A stretch of DNA of 64,000 bases. Origin: Ipomoea triloba. Its lineage: Eukaryota > Streptophyta > Magnoliopsida > Solanales > Convolvulaceae. The translations under genes and the position numbers were made by a program. The notes beneath the pieces were generated by a model. The model was not told where the DNA came from. It searched no databases and saw nothing but the letters and a program-made list of their open reading frames with translations. The stretch is taken from assembly GCF_003576645.1 (NCBI RefSeq), contig NC_044920.1:2915356-2979355 (forward strand), given 5' to 3'. Below are positions 22,954 to 35,401 of this stretch, one piece after another. Numbering within the stretch: position 1 is the first letter of the stretch; every line of letters starts with the position of its first letter.

Positions 22954-23160
22954 CTAGTATTCTACCCGTGCGATGCACGGACTGAAATTTGGAAATATAT
23001 ATTTAATGTTGTATTGTTACAAAGAATTAAAGTTATTATATATATTTTACAATATAAGGAAGAATGATGTTAATTCATAAATGTTTTTGTTGTTCATTTA
23101 CTATTATGTCACCTATGCGATGCACGAATCAAATATTTAAAACATTAAAATTATGCTATG
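22954..23160 (-). mobile_element. Helitron 3' end
   Basis: Read on the minus strand, the sequence ends with a GC-rich hairpin (CCGTGC-ATC-GCACGG), a 12-13 base spacer and CTAG, next to a T. This is the Helitron 3' terminus design. CTAG is at 22954-22957. The 5' end was not found, so the length given is nominal. Confidence 0.5.
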
Positions 23161-23280
23161 TTGTTAAAAACTATTAATGTTATTAAATTTCATATATAGA
23201 AATGAAATATGATTTTTTTGAATATATAGAAATGAAATATGATATGCATTCATTTATAAATTTTTGTTATTTAATAATTA

Positions 23281-23312
23281 TGTTTGTAACAGAGTCAATA
23301 GTATTCAAAAAA
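23281..23312 (+). mobile_element. SINE 3' tail fragment
   Basis: TTGTAACAGAGTCAATAGTA followed by an A run matches the tail of the SINE at 55164-55292. Confidence 0.5.
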
Positions 23313-23401
23313 AATTATGTTTGTAGAAGCAAATTGATCCAATATATATACGCATCAATCATTTATGTACAGAATAATAAGAAAATGTATGAATTTATTG
23401 A

Positions 23402-23851
23402 TTAGAGATGAGAAATTTGATAAATGGCAAGAATCTCTTGATTCATTCTGCAAGAGAGAAAAGGGTCGGGAGAAGGAAAGCTATAGCTATTCATTGGGTA
23501 TCTAGACTGACCTCCCATATGTTGAAGCCTTGAAGGGTTATTAGGCTCATGTACATGCCCTGACCCTTCGGGAATAAAATATTTTCTAAAGGACACCAGT
23601 TTATACGAGATTCAAAATGGTAACAGACAGAATCCATAAACACAGCAAATCTGCAGCCAGGAAGAAAAAAAAAAAAAAAAAAAACTCTGACCTGATATCG
23701 AGCAGGTGCACGAAACGTATATGGAAGTATACTCGGGAAATAATTCTTATTAATGTTGATTTGCTCCCATAAAAATTATGAATATAAATATTTGTAATTA
23801 AAATAAGAATTGATATTTAAGGTAGGTAATTATTAAAAATAATAAACTATA
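23402..23851. other. spacer left of the copia element
   Basis: The minus strand holds a 64-residue open frame (23402-23596) of protein-like composition, preceded by possible acceptor sites. No family recognised. Confidence 0.35.
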
Positions 23852-24312
23852 TGTTATGAAATAAAAAGAAAATGGTGGATGTCCAAGCTATGATTTGAAC
23901 CTTGGACCTATTGTTTAAAGCTCAAGACTCAATCCATTTTGCTGCTACTACTATTGAAGAATGCTTGGAGAACATTTAGTTGTATATAATGGTTGAAGAG
24001 CTAATTCAAGATGCAGACAAAAGCTAGGAGCTACAGGATTTGATCCTGTGACCATAGGGGCAGCTAAGCCTTTTCAGGCTTTAACAAATCCAGCAATGCT
24101 ATGTCAGCCATGAGGTCATCTACAGTATACAATATATTTATTTATTCATTTCCGGGTAATATAAATACCCCATCACTCCCCTGTAAATCATCCATCCCAG
24201 AAACATCAATACAAATGCTTCTTCCTCCTTCTCCATTTCAGTGTTCTTCATCTTTAGTTTAAGATTCTCAATTTCTTATTAATATCACAGTTATAATTAA
24301 TATTTCATAACA
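23852..24312 (+). repeat. left LTR of the copia element
   Basis: 461 bp. A TATA-like GTAATATAAATACCCC lies at about 24158 and probably starts transcription. Confidence 0.9.
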
Positions 24313-24327
24313 TGTTATCAGCACGAG
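24313..24327 (+). promoter_or_regulatory. primer-binding site
   Basis: TGTTATCAGCACGAG directly follows the left LTR. Its position and sequence fit the copia tRNA-Met-type primer site. Confidence 0.7.
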
Positions 24328-26423
24328 TTGCTCTTTAGCCATCTCTTCTATGCACCTCCTAAGCCACCATATTCTCTCACGCACTTTGCTATGTCTATAC
24401 CGTGATTACCGTCCGTTTGGACGAAGACCTCAGCGCCATAGCTCACCAATCGGATCCATGGCTCTATGCGCGACAAACCAGGCACACGCTTTGTTTTGCC
24501 GGGACGGCAAAGTCTATACAGCTCAGTAAACCGTGGCCCAGTCCATCCCCTACGCTACGTACCTTAACTCCACCAGCTGCACCACCTCCGTCAAACTTGC
24601 GAGATGAGACCAGAGATGTCACCACCGTCGGCTGCCTACCGCAGTGACAGGCGGTAGGTCGTGGTTCGTCGATCGGCGGATCGACAATACCACCACCTAG
24701 CTGCTCCAACTTCGCCAGTTGAGGATCCGACATCGTACCAGGGAGATTTATTTTCCTCAATATTTTCGAACTAAAATATTTTTATGTTCTCACTCTAGCG
24801 CAGATGACCAAACTCCGGCGAGCTGCCTGCGAACTAACCAGGCCAACGCCAACTCCAAAGCCGGCCAGTATCACCCCGACGCACGCCACCGCCGGCCAGA
24901 GGGAATCCAGTGTTCTTCTGTTGCCGTGCTGGAATCTCTGTCTCTGCACGGTGTATGGATGTACTGGAATATGGTTTGCTGGTTTCCTCCTCTCTCTACT
25001 ATTACATATTACTCCGTATATATTAAGGTTAAAAGAATTGCAGCCGAGGACATATCAAGCATGAGGACAATAAATTACAATGCTCAAGAAAACATGTAGT
25101 CTTAAAATCTGATAAAGTTTCATAGCAAATGGCCAAATGGGTTTTTAAAATTATAATGGGTTGATGGTGGCCACGTGAATTGAAGCCAAGTATTGTTATT
25201 ATTATTATTATTAAATGTGGAGGAATAATTGGAAAGACAAATAGTAAAAGAAGAATAATAATAATAAATGGGGAATTCTTGAGCCTTGTGAGAATTTGTC
25301 CTATGTGTATGTCTTCATGTGCAATGCTATGGTCTTGTTTCGGGTAAAGACAAATACAAAAGAGGAGAGTTTTTTACCGTGTTTTTAGGGAAAAAGAAGA
25401 AGGAATTCAGTGTAGGATTGAACACGCCGATCTTTGGGTTTATATGGGAAATCTTGACCATACTCATAAGGTTTGCCCCTTCATATTTTAATATGATAAA
25501 ATATTATTCATGCCATTTATATTCATATGATAATAGTTATGTGCAAATGATTATTATGTGCACTAGTCAAATATTTGACATGATTATATTTCCTAAAATT
25601 ATCACTATGGCATGATAAAAGTATATATGATCTATGTATTTACATCCAATTGATGATTTAATTTTGAGAGCATTTGAAATGTGGAATACTATGATAAGTA
25701 TTTTAAAATTACCATATTGTATGGTGAATGCTATGAATATTATGTGACAATNAAATGAGAAAAACGTATGTGTTGTAGTGCAACCACACATACAATGATT
25801 AAAAGTGCAAAGTGTTTCTGACATTGAAAAGAATGAGGAATTTGTTACTACAATGTTTAGTAGTACGAAATGATTGAAAGCTCTGAATGAGCCAATATAT
25901 TATTGCCTGGAGGAACAAATTTATTAAAAATTATTGTATTGCGTTGTTCCCTCCAAAGTCTCATAGAAATTTATTGAATTTGAATGTTTGTAATGACGAA
26001 TGTCATGTTGAGACTATAAAATAAAGGAATTGATAATTCCCCTGAATTATAAAGGCAATATCAGGGAAGAAATGTGTATTGGAAAATTCCCTGTCTTTCC
26101 TCATGTTTATATTGCACTATAATGAATGCCATTGAAGCCAATCTTATTGTAAACTAAAAGTTTACTGATTTAAATGATTTTAAGATTTGGCAAGGCTAAT
26201 TATATCATCCTGAATATGTGATGATAATTATGAAAATGATTTCTCATAAATTGAGAAAATAGATTAGCCTGGCATCCTATTATAAAAGTGAAGTGACTTT
26301 CACTTTAATTGCTTTAATTTTGATTAATTCTATTTTGGCACTTTATGAAATCATATATGCCTTACTTCTTATTTCACTTTGGTTTGCTAAATTATTGCTT
26401 TTAAATTATGTATTTGCTTTATC

Positions 26424-26426
<3 letters not shown>

Positions 26427-26475
<49 letters not shown>
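26427..26475. repeat. (TA)n microsatellite
   Basis: About 48 bp of TA inside the copia interior. Confidence 0.95.
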
Positions 26476-26480
<5 letters not shown>

Positions 26481-26899
26481 GATTGCATATACGCTTGAGT
26501 ATATAAGATGTTGCGATTTAAAGACCCAAATTATTATAACATGAGCAATTGGGTCACTTTGCGCTAAATATTGAAATGTCAGATTTGAAGTAATATTATT
26601 GGACATAGTATATATGTCAAACAGTAGTCTCCCATATAAAGCATGCTTAAATAGAAATTATATATTGGGGAGATAAAGATTGATATACTACTGTTTTAAT
26701 CAAAATCTGACATACTGCATAAAATGAATACTCTCCTTTACATCTAGTACGTGGTAAAAATTGTACATTTCCCAAATCTGTGTTTTATTAATATGCAGTC
26801 TATTTTATTATCACATCATTGCGTATCTCTACGGGCTATTAAATAAAGCTAGGTATACATGTTGATTATAAATATCCATGTATTGTATAAAAACCTAGA

Positions 26900-28450
26900 G
26901 CCCATGATAAAAGATCATTTGATACGCTGACTGCATGAAGATCATTTTCACGGCATTAGGGGGAGATTTGTGCCTAAATTATTTTTGAAAATTTGAATGC
27001 CGAGAAAATTTCATAAAATGAAAAGATCTTCAAAAATCCACATACTAGATTGACTGAACTCAATGTTCAGTAGATTATTTATTCCTGCCAAATATATATC
27101 TATTGATATTTCTATCAATGATGTCTAAAAGAGACATTCGTCAAAGGACGAAATACCCAGTGGTGCACCAAATAATTAATACTGGGATGCGACACGACTA
27201 GATTTGAATATTGATGGGAAATGTTTATCATCTGGTTGATTTTGAAATTGCCATAATTATTATGGATATGGGAGAAAATTATGAAAATGTTGTCGACAAC
27301 TCAATTGCCTTTATAATTGCTCAATCTGGCCAGAATTAGGCATAAGAAATGCCTTGATTAATTGATAAATAAAATGAGCAATTAAGGAAGGCAAATAGCT
27401 CAGCTCGCTATTCTCTATATTATGTGTACACACCGTTGAATAGGTGTTGGTACAAAAGAGAATAATGATGTGATAAAAGGCAAGGCTTGGAGCTCATGGG
27501 TTTACACAGATACCCATAATTGATATACTCTTCCATATTCTCGTTATAAATGGATGGCAATAAGTTTCGCTGATTATATCATTGGCAGTGAATAATATGC
27601 AGTTAATGAATATCATGACCGCATAAGATGGGTCATTGGATAATATATGATGAATGTCATGACCGCATAAATATGGGTCATTGGACAGTATATTTGGAAA
27701 TCCATAATGGATTTTAAGGTCTATATATATGACGTGAAACAGACTGAGTATTATTCCCTTCTGAAGAAGGAATATAAATATATTATGTGACATTATGTAC
27801 TCTTTAAAGAGTGGCGAATGAAGTTATTATCCTCGTGAAGAAGGGATAATATGTGCCATTTTGTGTTTAATAAAGAGTCACTAATGAACTTATTATCTCA
27901 GTCAATATTGATGGTATAAACATCAATGAAATATATAAAGAGCTTAATGATGTTAGCTCATGTCTAAAGACGAGATTTGAAATGAAAAGCTTGTATGTGA
28001 AAGCTTAATATTATCTCGACTTGAAAGATCGAGTATTTCCTTGAAAAGAAATTTATACACCAGTTAACCCATAAATGATTCTGGTTGGCTACTTAGACAA
28101 ACCAATATATAATGGGCTACTTGGGTATTGGCTATTATTATTAGATCCCATGATGCCAAGTCCCAAAAACTGGTTGTACTATAATTTACACCATCGTTCT
28201 ATAAGTGGACAATAAGAATAATGTTATGGGTATATTATGAAAATTGACTAGACATGATAATGTCAGTATTATACCCACGTGAGCTCTAAAAAGAGTCACG
28301 CAATTATTATGAAATATATTTTCTCCATTGATAGTTGAACATGATTGTTCACAAAATCCCTCTATATTTTGAAGTTTAAAATAAGGGATTTGAAGAATGT
28401 TATCTTCAGGGGGAGCATAATGAATCACGAATATTATGCTCTGAAGTTTA
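26900..28450 (+). pseudogene. decayed copia pol (integrase tail to reverse transcriptase)
   Basis: Scattered remnants occur in changing frames. KRDIRQRTKYPV near 27129 resembles the lysine/arginine-rich linker of copia polyproteins. ENVVDNSIAFIIAQ near 27283 resembles the segment before reverse transcriptase. SCLKTRFEMKS near 27959 matches the strongly conserved motif after the catalytic YVDD block. Stops occur throughout, and the YVDD block itself was not found. The element cannot make its own enzymes. Confidence 0.55.
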
Positions 28451-28463
28451 TGTTGGGGATATG

Positions 28464-28740
28464 GTTGTACTCTTTTTCCCTTAGCTAAGTTTTTTTTTTT
28501 TTCCACTGGGTTTTCTTAGCGTAAGGTTTTTAATGAGGCAACCAGTGTAATACATAATTAAACATACCATGTACTCTTTTTCCCTTAGCTAAGTTTTTTT
28601 TTTTTTCCACTGGGTTTTCTTAGCGTAAGGTTTTTAATGAGGCAACCAGTGTAATACATAATTAAACATACCATGTACTCTTTTTCCCTCGGCTAGGTTT
28701 TTCCCACAGGGTTTTTCTAGCGAAGTTTTTAATGAGGCAT
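28464..28740. repeat. tandem repeats in the copia 3' region, unit about 107 bp
   Basis: TGTACTCTTTTTCCCTTAGC ... AATACATAATTAAACATACCA occurs twice in near-identical form, with a third partial, diverged copy. A further diverged copy lies at 28870-28950. Confidence 0.85.
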
Positions 28741-28977
28741 GAGTATAATAAGATGATGGCCAATGGAGAACATTATTAACTAGTATGGCATCATCTAAAA
28801 AGTCTTCAGAAACAAGGAGGAGCACACGAACTTGATCTTCAATAATGTCTTTATCAGGGGGAGCATATATTGTACTATTTTTCCCTTATTCAAAGTTTTT
28901 ATTCCCACCGGGTTTTTCTTTGGTAAGGTTTTTAACGAGGCAATATAGTGTTCATCCTTTGGACATCCAAGGGGGAG

Positions 28978-29438
28978 TGTTATGAAATAAAAAGAAAATG
29001 GTGGATGTCGAAGCTATGATTTGAACCTTGGACCTATTGTTTAAAGCTCAAGACTCAATCTATTTTGCTGCTACTACTATTGAAGAATGCTTGGAGAACA
29101 TTTAGTTGTATATAATGGTTGAAGAGCTAATTCAAGATGCAGACAAAAGCTAGGAGCTACAGGATTTGATCCCGTGACCATAGGGGCAGCTAAGCCTTTT
29201 CAGGCTTTAACAAATCCAGCAATGCTATGTCAGCCATGAGGTCATCTACAGTATACAATATATTTATTTATTCATTTCCGGGTAATATAAATACCCCATC
29301 ACTCCCCTGTAAATCATCCATCCCAGAAACATCAATACAAATGCTTCTTCCTCCTTCTCCATTTCAGTGTTCTTCATCTTTAGTTTAAGATTCTCAATTT
29401 CTTATTAATATCACAGTTATAATTAATATTTCATAACA
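28978..29438 (+). repeat. right LTR of the copia element
   Basis: 461 bp, equal in length to the left LTR, with three substitutions seen. Confidence 0.9.
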
Positions 29439-29601
29439 CTATATTATTTTTATGGGAGCATATACACATTATTGCCTACACCTAAATCTCACTGTTCCCT
29501 AAAATTCTTGTAAAAAACAAATTAACACTACAATAATAGTAACTATAATAAACAACATAATGGAAATACATTTTCTACTCCTATGCATATCTTTCATTTC
29601 A

Positions 29602-29829
29602 CTATCTTCCCCCTCTTGGTACACTTCTCAACTTAGATTTTAACTTTGCTATTTCTTCTTTATTCTTTTTAATTCTCGCCAATAGCCCAAGTTTAATCCT
29701 CTTTGACCTAGGGCACATTGAGGGATCATACCACTTTACAAACCCATAAATAAATTGTAAACAAAATAACCTATAATTGTAAACAGAATAGATGTCATAA
29801 TATTTTCGTCTCCTATAATGGAAGCACAA
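29602..29829 (-). pseudogene. GRF-type zinc-finger protein fragment
   Basis: The minus-strand frame contains GFVKWYDPSMCPRSKRIKLG and LLARIKKNKEEIAKLKSKLR. This matches the end of plant GRF zinc fingers (a CGFF-W-DPPMC-like core) followed by a short coiled coil. The front part of the finger is replaced by unrelated residues, and the Cys before GF is Tyr. No upstream exon was found before the Helitron at 30463. A partial or dead gene is most likely. Confidence 0.5.
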
Positions 29830-30462
29830 TAAACTGATGATGTATCTTGGAAGTTCTGCTCAATATGATTAGCACTAATCAATAAAGTAGTTTTCTTCTC
29901 TCACGCACCTAAAAAAATATAAAATATCACTTCACACTCACACACATATTTTTAATTCAAATAACACACATATATTTAAATGAATTTAAATATAAATAAT
30001 ATAACCTGAATTTAATGCAATATTGACTTCTTGACAGAAGGTTCAACAATTGTAAGCAAAGATTTTGATATACCAACAAATCTTCTACAATAAGATCACT
30101 GTCAAATCTAATATTGCTATTAGAGACCCTACATTTGCTAGAGCACTCTTCACTTTTATGAGATATACTACTATATATGAATCTTATTACATACAATTTA
30201 AAACACATGAGATACATTGAAAAAGAGAGAAGAAAGAATAACAATAAATATAATTTTCTTTAAAATTTGATCTACAATTACAATTTGTCAATGCGCTAAA
30301 CGGTTTAAATAAACGGTGTAAATAGAAAATTTCTAAACACTCCAAAAAGTTTGAATTTCAAAATTTCATTGCAACGCCGCAAACTCCTTGTGCGGAATTT
30401 GTCTTCTCTCAGATAATATGCCATCCATCTATCTCTAAAAAAACAAATCATATATATTAATA
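29830..30462. other. AT-rich spacer
   Basis: A minus-strand frame at 29957-30244 contains KSEECSSKCR but no clear domain. It may belong to the GRF gene fragment. Confidence 0.35.
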
Positions 30463-32005
30463 CTAGTATTGTACCCGCGCGATGCGCGAATATAACTAAT
30501 GCTATTAGGTAATCGAAGTTATTTGAAGGTATTGTAATGCAATAAAAGTTTCTAAAATTTGATTAAACAAATTTATTATTTCTTCAACTTTTCCTTACAT
30601 ATCATTTCCTCATTTTTTGAAAAAAAAAAAAAAACCAATAACCAACATTATTTGTTGAAATTAACAAATATATATCTTGATTCTAGACAACATTCCCTAT
30701 AATACATGAATTACAATCAGTATAGTAAAAACATAATGGATTTAATATAATGATCACAGTAATGTACAATGTATAATTAATCACTCTATGAATAATTATA
30801 TAAATTTACATTTATATTTAAAAAATTAATTATTTTTAACATAATATATACTAATCTAAGTATATACTACTATACGTATATCCTTTTGTAGTATACATTA
30901 CCATTATAATATATATATATATATAGTATATAATTAGTTTTTTTTTTTTTTTGAGAATAATTAGTTAATCTGGAAAGCATGTTCATCCACAGTGAATCTA
31001 GATCTTTCTTTGACTGCCACTTCTCTGAGTCTCTCTACAGTCTACACTCACTCGCTATGTACTGGTTCTCCGTCATCTCTCAAACCTAGCTCAGTCTCGT
31101 TGTTCTCTCCGTCATCTCTCAAACCTACCATGTAGATGCTATTAGTGTATAATCGATTTCTTTAGTGATTTTCTGCGATCTTTGTTCTTAAATCGCTTTG
31201 TTCTTTGTTCATCTTACCTACGCGACGGTGTTATCGGTGTTAATAAGGACTCTGCGATTTTCATTTCGGTGATTTGGTTCACAAAGATGACTGTGATTTC
31301 AAGATCGGTGTTCTCGGTCTATCCGTGTTACCAAGATCACTACGATTCCCAGATCGATGTTCTCAGTCAAGGGATATTCAACTGAGATCTGTACCTGGTT
31401 TTTCGAAATGGAAATCGCAGGCATTTTTTTTTTTTTTTTTTACTGTTTCTAAGGTTTCAATTGACGATCGATGCTAATGTTAGATCTCGGTTTTCTATGT
31501 TACTGCCTATCATTATTTTTTTCTAACAGTGTTTTTGCAGACAGCGATTTTGCAGCTAATGTACTCCGAAGAACTGGTTGAGATATGGTGAAAACTCATT
31601 TTGTTATCATACATGAATCAGTGTGAGAGTTTCTTTGACATTATTTCCAATTTAGAGGTAAAATTTTATGTTTTTTATACATTGCTAAAAGGATTTAGCG
31701 TTTTCAGTTCATAGTAAATAGTAATGAATTAATTTGACGATTTTACCTTGAATGCGAAACTTGAAATTTTATTTGAACATATAGCTAAATTTTATTTGAT
31801 ACCTTGAATGAGAGGTTAAAGTTGTTCTTGAATTACAGTTAAGTGAATGTGTATTTTTTAATCTGCAAACTCAGTACTATGATTTATGTATTCTACATCG
31901 CAGTTAAGTTAGCCTTTGATTATTGTAAATTATCTATTATAAGATAGTTAAGTTTAATAAGCTTAAACTTGTGTTTCATTGTCTTTACTGAATTAGATGT
32001 ATAGA

Positions 32006-32150
32006 TTCTTGATTTCAATTCAGTGTGCAGGTTCATAACTGATAGTGGTCTCAGTGACTTTGATTAATTTATTTGAGTTTAAGATTCTTGCTTTCAATTC
32101 AGTGTGCATGTTCATAACTGTTAATGGTTTCAGTGACTTTGAGAAATTCA
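32006..32150. repeat. tandem duplication, about 84-bp unit
   Basis: TTCAATTCAGTGTGCAGGTTC ... AGTGACTTTGA is repeated once with a few changes, inside the Helitron. Confidence 0.8.
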
Positions 32151-32968
32151 AACTGTTAAAGTTATGTGACTTTTGACAACTAAGGTTCTAATACTGGTAA
32201 GCTTGAAGTTAAATGATAAATTTAATTCATTTCACCTTAAGAGGTATGTTTTAAAAATGTAAGTAATAACAACAATATTCGTTACTCTACGAAGTATTCC
32301 AGGTACTCTTCAAATGTTTAATTCATGTAATGTAGAATTAAAATTAGAATTGGCTTGTTTCTCATGGGTACTGACACTGATATTAAAATTTTGGAACAAA
32401 CATACAAATTTTTCAAAGTTGTAATTCAATGTCATTAGACCATGTCCTGCTGTAGAATCAATCCTTGCTCAATGTTGTCCAGTACCTGAAAAATAGTTCA
32501 AACAGAATATGAACAAAAAACACCCATGTGCAAACTCATTTGCCCTGCATATGTAAGATATAGGCCATTACCTTTATAGTAGACAACATAGGCCATTACT
32601 TTTGTACTTTTAAAACATAATGTGTTTATAATGTGTTTATACTATTGAAAGACTTCTATAAAAAATTACAACTAACAATATATTATATGCTTTGCAGTTT
32701 TTCAGCATACACTGAAATAATTAGAGTTTAGTAACCATAATTGAAAGGATTGAAATTAGGTATGCATTTGGATTTACCTCTATTTGCAGAAATGTGTTTT
32801 TTCTTGCAGCAAATTGCAACCAGGTTTCTTTGTTCAATGTAGCATCCTCCCCTCCCTGTCCAAATCATTTATAAAATTCAACCTTACATTTTTACATACA
32901 CTTTGCAGGTATGAATTTTTAATGCTAAATTTTTCGGATTCATTCAATGCCACACCCATATACATAGA

Positions 32969-32979
32969 AGACACACACA

Positions 32980-33025
<46 letters not shown>
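32969..33025. repeat. (CA)n followed by poly-A
   Basis: About 12 CA units and then about 30 A. Confidence 0.95.
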
Positions 33026-33026
<1 letters not shown>

Positions 33027-33655
33027 AGATTATATCATAAAACAACAATACAGAAATGGTAAACTGAATTTACCTCATCGTGAAATAAACATTCTTTACT
33101 TTTCATTTTTTCGCCTGCCCTAACTTTTGTTTCTTCATATGTTCTAACTAATCTAACCCTTATTGCTCTTTTGGTGTGTAGTTGAATGATATCCTTGGCT
33201 TATTGAGAAGACATTTTTGGTGCGGAGTGTTATTCATTGTCGATTCAGAGACTCTAGAAATCATTTGACCTCTTTATATAGAGGTTGAATTGCATCAGGA
33301 GCCTTATAGAAAAACGAAAAGGCAAGCTTTGGAACAATGAAGCATCAGATTACGTTATTTAATTAGATGTCAATCACTTTAATTAGATGTCAATCACTTC
33401 AAATTTGTAATTAAAAAATTGCAAACGATTCGTTTTCCCATATTTATTCGAATATTGTGCTTTTTATTAATCAGAAGTTTCAAAGGCATTAAATACATGC
33501 ATAGGTAATACAAAAAAGTAACTCTTTAGCCTATATGCATTAAACGGTGCTTATGATACTAAGTTGAAGCCCCAAACGGCACCGTTTCACACTGGGCGGG
33601 AAGTTGGCCAAAACTGCATTTAAAGCTGTTCTTGTTGTTATTTTATATATAGAGA

Positions 33656-34149
33656 TAAATACCTTTATATGCATATGTATAAATGCATGCATATAGAGAT
33701 AAGAGATGAGAGATTAATAAAACAAAGCTTTATGTATATATAAATATTACACAAAAGTAATGACTTTATTTACTTATAGATTTATTTAAAAATAAAAAAT
33801 AAAAAATATATCAATATGGATGTCATTTAAAAGATATTAATTAATTCTTTTTAATGATATATTTTTTATAAATTATTTTTATTTGTACAAAAAGATAAAG
33901 TGAAAAATAAATTCAAGTGGAAAAAAAATGAAATGAACCAAAATATAAATTATTAGGATATGATAGGATTTTTTTTTTTGAGGGAAAGGATATGATCGGA
34001 TATATACACAACTTTCAAGATATTCCTTAAAATAGAAATTGTTATGATAGGATAAGATATATACACAATTTCCAAGATATTCCTTTGCCAAATTCATTTT
34101 GGGGGAAAAATTTTGGCCAACTTCATTTTTGCTTTAATATATATAGAGA
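33656..34149 (-). mobile_element. second Helitron 5' end
   Basis: TCTCTATATATATTAAAGC on the minus strand (34149 downward), followed by GTTGGCCAAAATTTT, matches the 5' end at 33655. It could be the true 5' end of the element starting at 30463, or the remains of another copy. Confidence 0.45.
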
Positions 34150-34163
34150 TAGAGATAGAGATA

Positions 34164-34275
34164 ACCCAATGGGGTAGCTCAAGTGGCAAATGAGCACTCT
34201 TTGTGGAAAAGAATTCCAGAAGAACTTGAGTTCAATTCTCACAAGTGAAGATATATATAAATTATAACTTAAAAC
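34164..34275 (+). mobile_element. tRNA-derived SINE
   Basis: A-box-like GTAGCTCAAGTGG (34174-34186) and B-box-like GAGTTCAATTCTC (34228-34240). It lies directly beside the Helitron 5' end. Confidence 0.6.
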
Positions 34276-34309
34276 TTAACCAGCTCTTACTCTGATTCCT
34301 CTCACGTAA

Positions 34310-34590
34310 CCGCGACCCAGACGGTCTCCTCGCCGCCACTCTGCCTAGGTCATTTTGCTCATTTTCCGTCCGACTCCCTCGCCTCGCCGTCCGACCTCCC
34401 TCCGGCAGTCTGGTCGCTGCAGCTCGGTCTCCTCGCCGCCACTCTGCCTAGGTCATTTTGCTCATTTGTTGCTAATTCATTTTCCGTCCGACTCCCTCGC
34501 CTCGCCGTCCAACCTCCCTCCGGCAGTCTGGTCGCTGCAGCTCTGTCTCTGGTCGCCATTCGTCTGCCACTCTGCCTAGGTCAGTTTGCA
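34310..34590. repeat. tandem duplication of a GC-rich leader-like unit, about 120 bp
   Basis: CTCCTCGCCGCCACTCTGCC ... CCGTCCGACTCCCTCGCCTC ... GGTCGCTGCAGCTC is present twice, plus a partial third copy ending in CTCTGCCTAGGTCA. Each copy ends at AGGTCA-type splice-donor-like sequence. It resembles a 5' leader exon, but no coding exon follows. Confidence 0.6.
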
Positions 34591-35400
34591 ATTTCATTTT
34601 GTTCATTTGCTCATTTGTTGCTAATTCATTTTCTAATTTGCTGCCACATTTGTTCATTTGCTCATTTGTTGCTAATTCATTTTCTCACGGCAATTTAAGT
34701 TTGCAATTTATGTTAAGTTTGCAATTTATAGAAGTGTATCTGAAAGCATTCTTTTTCTGGGTAACTTTGTGTGTCTAATTTTTATGGTATTTGTTAACCA
34801 AGATGGTATTTGCTGCTAATCCATTTTATGAAGTATTTTATGGTATTTGTTATGTGCTTATATTTGGATTTTGGAGGAGTTTGAAACAATTTAAAGTGTT
34901 TGAATATTTTAAGATTATGTATTTATGTTTGAAAGTTGAAACTTTGGATATTTGTAGCAATTTTAGAGTTTGGATATTTTAATTTTATTAATCTATATAT
35001 TTTGAATTTGGACTTTGTTTAAGGATTCAAGCCTTAAAAATATAAAATTTTCATAACATTAGTCTCTTTTTTTAATTGCCATAATTCATAAAAAAATCCC
35101 CGTGGGACGGGGAATGGGGAATAGGGAATGGGGAGAAATTTCGGGGACAGGACCCCATTCCCTGCCCCCGTCCCGCCCCGTTGCCATCGTCAGCAGACAC
35201 CAATCAAGTTGCAATAGACACTCTAGGTAAAATTTTTACATATTAAATTTCAAATGAATTTCATCCCTGCGAATCTGCTATTTTAAACCTGTGTATGCAG
35301 TATGCCAATAATGTTGAATTTTTATTGCTGGAATGGGGGCATAAATAACTAAATAATGTTGAATTGCTATGGAATTTTTACTAGTATAGTAGTATAATAA
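34591..35400. other. AT-rich spacer with a GC-rich hAT-like remnant
   Basis: No gene recognised. At 35096-35190 a GGGGAATGGGGA/CCCCATTCCC segment resembles the subterminal parts of hAT-type MITEs such as the one at 40068-40267. Confidence 0.5.
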
Positions 35401-35401
35401 G

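Larger units (their letters stand above)
23852..29438 (+). mobile_element. Ty1/copia LTR retrotransposon, internal genes decayed
   Basis: Two 461-bp LTRs (23852-24312 and 28978-29438) begin TGTTATGAAAT and end TTTCATAACA. The element is flanked by the 5-bp duplication CTATA (23847-23851 and 29439-29443). After the left LTR comes TGTTATCAGCACGAG, a primer-binding site of the kind seen in plant copia elements. Before the right LTR comes the polypurine tract AAGGGGGAG. I count three differences between the LTRs. The 4.7-kb interior has no long open frame, only decayed copia protein traces and the CTCTTTTTCCCTTAGCTAAG repeats typical of copia 3' ends. Confidence 0.9.
30463..33655 (-). mobile_element. 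non-autonomous Helitron, 3.2 kb
   Basis: On the minus strand it begins TCTCTATATATAAAATAAC (33655 downward) next to T. It ends with the hairpin CGCGC-ATC-GCGCG, 13 further bases and CTAG (30463) next to A. This is insertion between A and T without target duplication, as in Helitrons. Inside are sequences that look like gene leaders, introns and splice sites (30990-32900) but no Rep/helicase. A second, related 5' end lies at 34149. Confidence 0.6.

Noticed and set aside
24402..25099. Overlapping open frames after the left copia LTR
   Set aside because: Short, in several frames and strands, with no Gag motif; taken as untranslated or decayed element sequence.
33586..33604. E2F-like GGGCGGGAAG motif as a promoter element
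   Set aside because: Lies at the 5' end of the Helitron with no gene start nearby.
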